Source of the DNA: Streptomyces capillispiralis
GTDB lineage: Bacteria; Actinomycetota; Actinomycetes; Streptomycetales; Streptomycetaceae
NCBI RefSeq assembly: GCF_007829875.1
Contig: NZ_VIWV01000002.1
Span: 124,001 to 188,000, forward strand
DNA: 64,000 nt
Direction of reading: 5' to 3'
Notes under the pieces: model-generated
Seen by the model: the letters and a program-made list of their open reading frames with translations, nothing else
Told to the model about the DNA's origin: nothing
Databases searched by the model: none
Translations under genes and position numbers: made by a program
Shown here: positions 24,528 through 31,558 of the stretch, one piece after another
Layout of the letters: every line of letters starts with the position of its first letter
Numbering within the stretch: position 1 is the first letter of the stretch

Positions 24528-24674
24528 CTACGGAGCCCTCCACCAGCCGGAGAGGTACACGGTGCTGTTGTTGTGCAGGGTGACACGAGCGGTGTAGTCG
24601 CAGCGCGACCGCGGAGTGATGCCGTAGGGGACCACAGCCCCTTGGTTGGGAGGAACGGCGGCACGCGTCAGCAC
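24528..24674 (-). CDS. Tiny hypothetical protein overlapping its upstream neighbour
   Basis: A 48-codon frame starting at GTG 24674, inside the stop of the preceding small gene (GTGCTGA). It reads ...VVPYGITPRSRCDYTARVTLHN and ends YLSGWWRAP. Codon third positions are GC-rich, as in real genes, and the overlap suggests coupling. No family is recognised. It could equally be the end of a frameshifted larger gene. Confidence 0.35.
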   Translation of the reverse strand: MLTRAAVPPNQGAVVPYGITPRSRCDYTARVTLHNNSTVYLSGWWRAP

Positions 24675-24844
24675 TCCACGGCTTCCTGGCGGACGTGCCC
24701 CACCGGCTCGGCGCCGGCGCGTACGGGCCGGGGCAGCTCGGCCCAGACCGACCCCGGCTTGCGTACGGCAGGGGTCGGCACGCTCAGGGCCTTGGCGAGT
24801 TGGGGCGCGAGGTGGAAGCGGGCGGTGCGGTACTGGATGGCCAC
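24668..24844 (-). CDS. Small hypothetical protein (58 aa)
   Basis: The frame from GTG 24844 (AAGG 4 bases before it) encodes 58 residues: VAIQYRTARFHLAPQLAKAL, then PAVRKPGSVWAELPRPVRAG and HVRQEAVEC. The composition is balanced and protein-like, in contrast to the Arg/Pro-rich shadow frames around it. It overlaps the next tiny frame. The function is unknown. Nearby transposase debris suggests recombined DNA, so it may be a remnant. Confidence 0.4.
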   Translation of the reverse strand: MAIQYRTARFHLAPQLAKALSVPTPAVRKPGSVWAELPRPVRAGAEPVGHVRQEAVEC

Positions 24845-24957
24845 TTCGCCTTCGTGGGTTCTGCAAGGGGATCCCGCGGGGGGTGGCGCAGGTGGACCGC
24901 TGAGCGACCACGACGACGGCCTGAGTACCGGGCTCAGCTGTCAGCCGGCCGGTGTCA

Positions 24958-25911
24958 TCAGCTGTTCATGCCACCGGCGAAGGGCGTCGTCTGCCACCGG
25001 TCGACGGCGGGCCCGAGGTACTCCATCAGCTCGGGCAGCTGCGGGACCAGCGTGAGGGCGGCGATGACCCGCAGCATGCCCACGGCGTTGACGAAGGCGA
25101 GCACCTCCTTGTCGAGCGGCCTCATGCCGTTGCGTCGTGCGCCACGGTTGTAGGCGGCTTCGTGCTCGGGTCCGAGAGCGGCCAGGTCCCACTCGACGGG
25201 CCCCAATGCGACCAGTTCGAAGTCGGCGTAGAGGTCGCCGTCCACTGCGTTGAAGATGTTCGCGGGCGGGGAGTCGCCGTGGATGGGCTGGAGGTCGATG
25301 CCGGGGAACCGGGTCTCGAAGGCGCTGCGTGAGCGTACGAGGGGTTCGAGGACCTGCCATTCGCGGCGGGCCCGGTCGAGCTCGGCCGCTCCGATCAGGT
25401 CGGGATGCCGGTCGAGCAGGACGAGGCTGTCCGCGATGAACCGCGGGTCGGCCGCGGACAGGAACTCCAGGCGGTGGCCCGGGTAGGCGCGCAGTGCTGC
25501 GTGCAGGTCGGCGACGCTCTCGGCGTTCTCGACGTAGTCGGGTTCCCTGTCCCGGGCCTCCTCGACGAACGGCCAGAACGTCATCGAGTACCCGTCGTGC
25601 TGCACGGGTTCGCGCGGCACGAGCGGGCTGGGGGCGATCACGGGGATGTTCCGGTCGGCCAGCCACCGTGTGACATCCAGCTCGTCCTGCTGGCGGCGCG
25701 CGAGGGCGGCCAGGTCGTCCGGGCGGGACAGGACGGTGGGGATCCGGGCCACGACCGGCGAGGGGGCCAGGTGGACGACGACCGAGAAGACGTCGTGGAG
25801 CACGGTGGGCCCGGTGATGGTCAGGCCGAGCCCGCGCCCGGCCTCGACTGCTGCCTCGACGGCGGCGGAGGTGCGGTCGGCGCGCTGTCGTGGTGTCAGG
25901 AAGGTGGTCAT
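24958..25911 (-). CDS. Aminoglycoside/choline-kinase-type phosphotransferase (APH family)
   Basis: A 317-aa kinase-like phosphotransferase. The catalytic loop is in DLQPIHGDSPPANIFNAV (HGDxxxxN), and the metal-binding region is DLYADFELVALGPVEWDLAALG, where ADFE replaces the more usual IDFD/E. The N-lobe shows VVARIPTV (a short nucleotide-binding strand). It follows the ABC-F gene by 70 bases on the same strand, so the two probably form one operon. Such enzymes phosphorylate aminoglycosides, macrolides or other hydroxylated drugs. Pairing with an ABC-F protein makes drug modification plausible, but the substrate cannot be told. Confidence 0.75.
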   Translation of the reverse strand: MTTFLTPRQRADRTSAAVEAAVEAGRGLGLTITGPTVLHDVFSVVVHLAPSPVVARIPTVLSRPDDLAALARRQQDELDVTRWLADRNIPVIAPSPLVPREPVQHDGYSMTFWPFVEEARDREPDYVENAESVADLHAALRAYPGHRLEFLSAADPRFIADSLVLLDRHPDLIGAAELDRARREWQVLEPLVRSRSAFETRFPGIDLQPIHGDSPPANIFNAVDGDLYADFELVALGPVEWDLAALGPEHEAAYNRGARRNGMRPLDKEVLAFVNAVGMLRVIAALTLVPQLPELMEYLGPAVDRWQTTPFAGGMNS

Positions 25912-25980
25912 GGCTCATCCCTTGTCTCAGTGGATTGATGGATGTCAAGCGATGTGGGGCGAGCGGCGGGCCGGACCGGG

Positions 25981-27633
25981 TCAGCGCCTGCGGCCGGCGT
26001 GCAGTTCCAGCTGCTCGGCTTCGAAGCGCGCGCGGAAGTCGCGATCGTGCGAGACCGCGACCACCGCCCCCGGGTACGCCGCGAGCGCCGCCTGAAGGTC
26101 CTCGACCAGGTCGAGTGCGATGTGGTTGGTCGGCTCGTCGAGGAGGAGGAGGTCGGCGGGCCGGGTCACCAGGGTCGCGATCTGCAGCCGCCGCCGCTGT
26201 CCCACGGACAGGGCGGCGACGGGGACGTGCAGGTCCTGTTCGCGGAACAGGCCGAGGGACAGGAGGCGTTCGGCGTGCTCGTCCGGCAGCCCGGGCCGCC
26301 CGGCGGCGAACGCGGCGAGCAGCGGAAGCCGCGTGGCGTGCGCGGGCAGTTCCTGGGCTAGGTAGCCGATCCGGGCGGGCCGGCGCGCCGTGCCCGCGTC
26401 CGGCTGCAGGTCGCCCGCCAGGACGCGAAGCAGCGTCGTCTTGCCCGCGCCGTTCTCGCCCGTGACAAGGAGGCGCCCTTTGGACTTGATCGCCAGGAGC
26501 CCGTCCAGGCGCAGCCGTTCTCCGACCCGTACGTTGTGGAGCTCGGCGAGTGTGCCCTGGACGGGGCCGTCGACTGCCGACGGCGGCGCCGTCGTGAACC
26601 GGAGCGGTACGGGCGGCTTCGCCACCGGGTTGCGCCGCAGCCGGTCCAGTCGCTCCCGTACCGAGCGCACCTGCCCGCCGAGCTTCGCCTCGCTGGAGCG
26701 GCGGTGCTTGCCGAAGCCCTGCTTCGGGTCGCGGCCGGTGGCGGCCAGCCGCCTCCCGGCGGCCTCCAGCAGTTCCTCCGTCCGGGCCACCTCCTCGACC
26801 CAGTCCGCGTACCGCTGCTCCGCTCCACGCCGGGCGGCAGTCTTCGCGGCGCGGTAGCCGGCCCAGCCGTCGCCGTACCGGCGCACGGTGCGCTCGTCCC
26901 GGTCGACCTCGAGGACCGTGGTGGCGATGCGCTCCAGGAAGCCGCGGTCGTGGGTGACCGCGACGACGGTGCCGCGGTGTGCGCGCAGGTGTTCCTCCAG
27001 CCAGCGCACGGCCGCCGCGTCGAGGTGGTTCGTCGGTTCGTCCAGGAGCAGTAGTTCGGGGGCGGCGGCCAGGCAGCAGGCGAGCGCGAGGCGCGCCTGC
27101 TCGCCGCCGGACAGCGAGCCGAGCAGGCGCTCCCGGGTGATCCGGGCCAGCCCCAGCCCGTGCATGGCGGCATCCACACGGGCGTCCGCCCCGTATCCGC
27201 CGCGTTCCTCGTAAGCGGTCAACAGCTCGCCGTACGCGGCGAGTTCCTCGTCCGACGCGTCGGCGAGGGAGTCCTCCGCGGCACGGAGCCTTCGCTCCAT
27301 ATCGCGCAGTTCGGTCAGCGCGAGGTCGACGGCGTCCTGCACGGTGCGGTCCGCATCGAGGTCGAGGGTCTGGGCGAGGTGGCCGGTCCCGCCGGGAAAA
27401 CGGACGGTGACCTCCCCCGCGTCCGGCGTCTCGGCCGTGGCGAGCAGCCGCAGCAAGGTGGACTTGCCGGAGCCGTTCTCGCCGATGACGGCGGCCTTCT
27501 CGCCCGGCCGGACGGTGAAGGAGACCTGGTCGAGGACGGTCCGGATGCCATACGACTTGGTAACGGACTTGACGGACAGCTGCGCCACCGCGGGGACGGT
27601 GGTGGGCAGGGAGGTAGGGGCGCGGTCGCGCAT
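25981..27633 (-). CDS. ABC-F ATPase, probable antibiotic ribosome-protection protein
   Basis: A 550-aa protein with two fused ABC domains and no membrane segment. Domain 1: Walker A GENGSGKST (about residue 51), signature LSGGEQARLALA, Walker B LLLLDEPTNHLD. Domain 2: Walker A GENGAGKTT, signature LSVGQRRRLQIA, Walker B LLLLDEPTNHIA. Both catalytic glutamates are present. The linker between the domains (about residues 240-345) is Arg/Lys-rich. This is the layout of actinomycete ARE-type ABC-F proteins that eject macrolide, lincosamide or streptogramin drugs from the ribosome. AGGGA lies 8 bases before the ATG at 27633. A short leader frame lies 68 bases upstream. Confidence 0.85.
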   Translation of the reverse strand: MRDRAPTSLPTTVPAVAQLSVKSVTKSYGIRTVLDQVSFTVRPGEKAAVIGENGSGKSTLLRLLATAETPDAGEVTVRFPGGTGHLAQTLDLDADRTVQDAVDLALTELRDMERRLRAAEDSLADASDEELAAYGELLTAYEERGGYGADARVDAAMHGLGLARITRERLLGSLSGGEQARLALACCLAAAPELLLLDEPTNHLDAAAVRWLEEHLRAHRGTVVAVTHDRGFLERIATTVLEVDRDERTVRRYGDGWAGYRAAKTAARRGAEQRYADWVEEVARTEELLEAAGRRLAATGRDPKQGFGKHRRSSEAKLGGQVRSVRERLDRLRRNPVAKPPVPLRFTTAPPSAVDGPVQGTLAELHNVRVGERLRLDGLLAIKSKGRLLVTGENGAGKTTLLRVLAGDLQPDAGTARRPARIGYLAQELPAHATRLPLLAAFAAGRPGLPDEHAERLLSLGLFREQDLHVPVAALSVGQRRRLQIATLVTRPADLLLLDEPTNHIALDLVEDLQAALAAYPGAVVAVSHDRDFRARFEAEQLELHAGRRR

Positions 27634-27700
27634 AGGGCTTTCCCTGGGTGTACGAAAGGTCTACGGGCAGCAGAGACGGCGGCAGGGGCCGTGCCCGGAC

Positions 27701-27724
27701 TCAGACGAAGAAGAGGAAAGCCAT
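27701..27724 (-). CDS. Possible 7-codon leader peptide ahead of the ABC-F gene
   Basis: ATG at 27724 opens MAFLFFV followed by TGA, preceded by the G-rich GGTGGGG. It ends 67 bases before the ABC-F start. The intervening RNA can fold (GGGCA...TGCCC, with inner GC pairs). Short hydrophobic leaders with such folding control many ABC-F and erm genes through drug-stalled ribosomes. It is only 7 codons and could be chance. Confidence 0.35.
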   Translation of the reverse strand: MAFLFFV

Positions 27725-28133
27725 GGCCCCACCATAACAAGACGAAGCGTCTCGTTTCAATGGGGAGCTTCTGCGTGAGCTCGGCGAACCACCGCTCCAC
27801 CGGGTTCGGCCGGGACGATCTCGTCAGGGTGAAGCGGAGATCACCGGGGCCGGTCGGTGGAACTCCCCCCGAGCGCCACGTTCCGTGCCGTGGGCGCAGG
27901 TGGGGTGGCCCGGCTGCGGTCCTCCGCACGGGCCCGCAGCCGGTGACATGGTCGGAGCCCGGCAGCAGGTCATTCCCCTGAGACCCGGGCGGCCGGGGCG
28001 GTCACGAATTCCGGCAAGGCCGCATTAATGCGCCAAATATATCCTGGTGCGTGCAGTTTCGGGGCACCAGTCCGAGGTGACACATCGGGAAAGTCACCTT
28101 GAGACTCCATGACGCACACACCGGGGGAAACAC
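27725..28133. other. Spacer between the resistance operon and the first bracket gene
   Basis: This stretch contains an IS630-type transposase scrap (27768-27836), a small hairpin near 27742-27760, and the inverted repeat AGGTGAC/GTCACCT (28075-28099) about 35 bases before the start of the gene at 28134. An AT-rich patch (CCAAATATATCCT, about 28033-28045) may be part of that gene's promoter. No intact gene is seen. Confidence 0.5.
27768..27836 (-). pseudogene. IS630-type transposase fragment
   Basis: Twenty-three codons reading RFTLTRSSRPNPVERWFAEL plus TQK match the C-terminal catalytic segment of IS630-family transposases (FTPTxxSWLNxVERWFxxLT). The similarity stops sharply about 45 bases upstream of the leader frame. 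It marks an old recombination border just in front of the ABC-F operon. Confidence 0.6.
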
Positions 28134-29579
28134 ATGCTCACCCATGGCGAAATGCAATGGCTTGACTTTCTGATGGGTGAGTGCGGCCTTCATCACCGTA
28201 TCGACACTCCCGACCTGCTGAAGAGTTGGACCGTGTTGACCGCTCTGAGGGATCACGGATATGTGCATGATTTCCTGGAAGAGGGTTTCTCCTTATCGGA
28301 GCGCGCCGCCGAGGATTTTCCGGGTCTACTGAGGAACGGACCGTTCGGGAGTACCGGAGTGGGCGATGACGCGGAGAAGCGTGCCCGCGAGGAGTCGAGC
28401 GTTCAGATCCCGAAATACAGATGGAACCCTGATCCCGGCCCCGATGGCGCTCATCACGTCGCCTGCCTGGCGGCCAGCATGCGCGATCTCGATGATACGG
28501 GATGGCTGCGGAGCACGTGGCCCGACTGGCTGCACGAACAGGCCACGACGTTCAAGAGGATTCCGATATCGGATTCTCATTTCATGACGAATGACCGCAT
28601 CCGTGCAGCGTATCCGGATGGGTACACCTCTCACGCTCTTGCTGCCCACGATTCCGCCAGGTCGCATGTGGCCTCACTCTCCGGCGACCTCCAGAAACCC
28701 TGGACGTTGCCCGACGGGAAGGAGAGTGAGGTCCGGCTGAACGCGGATGTGGTGCACTACTTGATGTCGAGAGTGACCGACCACCACAAGCTTCCGCAAC
28801 GTGCCTTCCTGGTGGCGGCCAGCGCGATCGAGTTCGCCGAGCCCCTGTCCAAGTACTCGTATTCCACAGTTCTGTCCGGCATGTCGCTCCGTAACGGAGG
28901 GGTGGAGGAGTGGGACGAGGAACTGGCTTTCGGTCGAATCGGGCGAGAAGACCGCCGGGTCGACGCAGCCAGATGGATGTTCCACAACTTCCATTGCATC
29001 GCGGGGGCTGCCGACAAGCCGGCCTACCTGGAATCCAGGAACAACCCTTTCCGACTGGACAGGGTGGACTGTCGCACCGGCGAGGATCTCCCCGCCCGGT
29101 TCAAGATCTACTTGCACCCGAAGCTGAGCGAGATCGTCGAGGATTCATTTCTGAGCTGGTACTACGACGACGACCAGCCGACGCTGACCGGGCACCAGCA
29201 GGCCTACCTCACTCAGGCCCTCGATGAATCGTTCAGCGCACTGCCGCCCGAGGACCAGAAGATCGTCAGGACATGGCATGAAGCCAACGATGAGAATCCG
29301 GCCGTGTGGAACGGGTCATGGCGGCCGCCGGCTCATGCGGAGTGCGGTGACATACGTGACCGGGACCTCACGCGAAGAGTCGTCGCTTTCCCCGGAGAAG
29401 AGGTCTCCCTGTGCCGGGCACGCCTCGGCGGTGTCCATGCGGCCAACCTGGCGGATGCCGCCGCGCTCAGGCCGGGCGCGCCCACTGACACCAGGCCGAC
29501 CCACGCTCCGGCCGGCCCCTCTCCGACCCATCCCGTGAGCATTCCGGCCGCGAATCAAGGGCCGAGGCAGGCGCGCTGA
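28134..29579 (+). CDS. Unknown protein, left bracket of the NRPS-PKS cluster
   Basis: A 481-aa protein of no family I recognise, with no signal peptide or membrane helix. It is homologous to the protein at 40803-42077. Shared landmarks: NGPFGST (there NGPFGAT); PAYLESRNNPFR (there PAYHGNRENPFR); and a C-terminal FSALPPEDQKIVRTW...NPAVWNGSWRPP (there FLALPPLERSLVTAW...PPSWKGTWSP). W/H/Y-rich blocks such as WLRSTWPDWLHEQATTF and WMFHNFHCIAG suggest a folded enzyme or ligand-binding domain. The last about 75 residues are disordered. GGGGGAAACAC precedes the ATG. It is transcribed toward the NRPS gene, 59 bases away, probably in the same operon. Confidence 0.75.
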   Translation: MLTHGEMQWLDFLMGECGLHHRIDTPDLLKSWTVLTALRDHGYVHDFLEEGFSLSERAAEDFPGLLRNGPFGSTGVGDDAEKRAREESSVQIPKYRWNPDPGPDGAHHVACLAASMRDLDDTGWLRSTWPDWLHEQATTFKRIPISDSHFMTNDRIRAAYPDGYTSHALAAHDSARSHVASLSGDLQKPWTLPDGKESEVRLNADVVHYLMSRVTDHHKLPQRAFLVAASAIEFAEPLSKYSYSTVLSGMSLRNGGVEEWDEELAFGRIGREDRRVDAARWMFHNFHCIAGAADKPAYLESRNNPFRLDRVDCRTGEDLPARFKIYLHPKLSEIVEDSFLSWYYDDDQPTLTGHQQAYLTQALDESFSALPPEDQKIVRTWHEANDENPAVWNGSWRPPAHAECGDIRDRDLTRRVVAFPGEEVSLCRARLGGVHAANLADAAALRPGAPTDTRPTHAPAGPSPTHPVSIPAANQGPRQAR

Positions 29580-29638
29580 TCGTGTGATCACCCGCTGCTG
29601 CGAGCACCGACGAGCATCAATCCAAGAAGGACAGGACG

Positions 29639-31558
29639 TTGTCGAAGGTACGAGGGCGAGAGGACGACGGGGAAACCGGAACCTCACCCGGCCCCGGGGG
29701 CGAGCACGCCGGGGCCTGTGTGGTGCGGCTGTTCGAGAAGCAGGTGCGGGCCCGTCCCCGCGCCGTGGCCGTCGCCGACGACAACGGGTACATCACCTAC
29801 GGCGAACTCGATGCCGCCGCGAACCGGCTGGCCGGCGTGCTGGGGCGGCGTGGCGCGGCTGCCGAGACCGTGGTCGCGGTGGATCTGCCACGCGGGCGCG
29901 CACTCGTGACGGCGTTGCTGGCGGTCCTCAAGTCCGGCGCCGCCTACCTGCCGGTGGACCCGGCGGTACCGGCCGAACGGCGTGGCCACCAGCTGGAGAC
30001 GGCCGGTGCCGCCCTGTACATCGGTCCCGGGGACGAGGACACGATCGAGGTGATCGACCCGGCCGCCCTCGGCCCGGCAGGGCTGAGCGAGCGGCGGCCG
30101 GCCGGGCAGGCGGCCGGCGACCTCGCCTACGTGATCTTCACGTCGGGCTCGACCGGGCGTCCGAAGCCGGTGGCCGTCACGCGCGCATCGCTGGCCCACC
30201 ACGCGGTCGCCATCGGCCGGTCCTTCCGGCTCACCGAGGCGGACCGGGTGCTGCAGTTCGCCGGACCGGGCTTCGACGTGTTCGGCGAGGAGGTGTTCCC
30301 GGCGCTGACGGCTGGTGCCCGGGTCTGTGTGGCGCCCAGTGCGGTGCCCTCACCCGTCGAGTTGGAGGAGTACCTCCGCCGTGAGCGGGTCACGGTGGCC
30401 AATCTGCCGACCCCGTACTGGGACCAGTGGGTCCGTGACCTCGATGCCGAACCCCGGCGGCTGCCCGAGACCTTGCGGCTCCTGGTCGTGGGCAGCGACA
30501 CCGGTCACACCCGTACGCTGGCCGGCTGGCGACGGCACACCTCCGTCTCCGTGATCAACGCCTACGGTCTGACCGAGACCACGATCACCGCCGTGCTCCA
30601 GGAGTTCACCGGGCCGTCTCTGCCCGACGGCGACGCACTGCCGATCGGCCGGCCGCTCGCCGGGGCCCGGGCCTACGTGCTGGACGCCGAGCTGGAGCCG
30701 GTCCGGGTGGGCGGCACCGGTGAGCTGTATCTCGGCGGGGCGGTGCTGGCCCGCGGCTACCTGGGGCAGCCGGCACTGACCGCCGACCGTTTCGTGCCCG
30801 ACCCGTTCGGCGACGTGCCCGGTGGAAGGCTCTACCGCACCGGTGACCTCGCGACGCTGCGCGCCGACGGCACCCTGGCCTTCGCCGGCCGGGCCGACGA
30901 CCAGGTGAAGATCCGCGGGCAGCGGATCGAACCCGCGGAGATCAGCGCGGTGCTGTGCGCGCACCCCGGGGTGCGTCAGGCGCACGTACAGGCAGTGGAC
31001 GACGTCACGGACGGCAAACGGCTGGTCGCCTATGTCGTCGGTGCCGGGATCGAGCCGGCGCACCTGCGGACTCACCTGGCCGGGCACCTGCCCGCCGCGA
31101 TGGTCCCGGCGTCCTATGTGCTGCTCGACGAACTGCCGTTGACCGCGCAGGGCAAGATCGACCGCGGCGCGCTGCCGGTTCCCGCCCGTGACGCGCCGGA
31201 CGTCCCACCGCGGACGGCGGCACCGCACGATCTGGAGGAGCGGATAGCAGCCGTGTGGAGGGAGGTTCTGCGCGTCGGCCGGGTCGGTCCGGACGACAGC
31301 TTCTTCGAGATCGGCGGCCACTCCCTGCTGCTCGTGCAGGTGCAGCGCAAGCTGAGCGGGACGCTCGGACGGCACGTTCCCGCGGTCACGCTCTTCGCCC
31401 ATCCGACCGTCCGCAAGCTCGCTGCCCATCTGCGGGAGGATCACGGCCTCGAGTCCACCGTCGGCGTACGCGGTGACGCGCGCGCCGGCGAACGTCGCAG
31501 CGCGTACGCCCGGCTTCAGCAACGTCGCTCCCGCCGGAGCGCGGGCGGTGGCCGATGA
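29639..31558 (+). CDS. NRPS loading module: adenylation + thiolation (A-T)
   Basis: A 639-aa protein that activates one amino acid and holds it as a thioester. Adenylation motifs in order: YVIFTSGSTGRPKPVAV (A3), FDVFGEEVFPAL (A4), NAYGLTETTI (A5), LYRTGDLATLRADG (A7), GRADDQVKIRGQRIEPAEI (A8), LPLTAQGKIDRG (A10 lysine). The carrier-domain serine is S562 in DSFFEIGGHSLLLV. By hand alignment to GrsA the pocket reads D-V-E-N-L-V-A-I-T-K; the acidic residue in position 3 hints at a basic or polar substrate, with low certainty. There is no condensation domain, so it starts a chain. The start is TTG 29639 after AAGGA. The stop overlaps the PKS start (ATGA). Confidence 0.9.
   Translation: MSKVRGREDDGETGTSPGPGGEHAGACVVRLFEKQVRARPRAVAVADDNGYITYGELDAAANRLAGVLGRRGAAAETVVAVDLPRGRALVTALLAVLKSGAAYLPVDPAVPAERRGHQLETAGAALYIGPGDEDTIEVIDPAALGPAGLSERRPAGQAAGDLAYVIFTSGSTGRPKPVAVTRASLAHHAVAIGRSFRLTEADRVLQFAGPGFDVFGEEVFPALTAGARVCVAPSAVPSPVELEEYLRRERVTVANLPTPYWDQWVRDLDAEPRRLPETLRLLVVGSDTGHTRTLAGWRRHTSVSVINAYGLTETTITAVLQEFTGPSLPDGDALPIGRPLAGARAYVLDAELEPVRVGGTGELYLGGAVLARGYLGQPALTADRFVPDPFGDVPGGRLYRTGDLATLRADGTLAFAGRADDQVKIRGQRIEPAEISAVLCAHPGVRQAHVQAVDDVTDGKRLVAYVVGAGIEPAHLRTHLAGHLPAAMVPASYVLLDELPLTAQGKIDRGALPVPARDAPDVPPRTAAPHDLEERIAAVWREVLRVGRVGPDDSFFEIGGHSLLLVQVQRKLSGTLGRHVPAVTLFAHPTVRKLAAHLREDHGLESTVGVRGDARAGERRSAYARLQQRRSRRSAGGGR

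Noticed and set aside
29639..31558. Fusion of the first NRPS and PKS proteins into one polypeptide
   Set aside because: The NRPS frame ends with TGA at 31556-31558, overlapping the PKS ATG in a different frame. No slippery sequence is visible.
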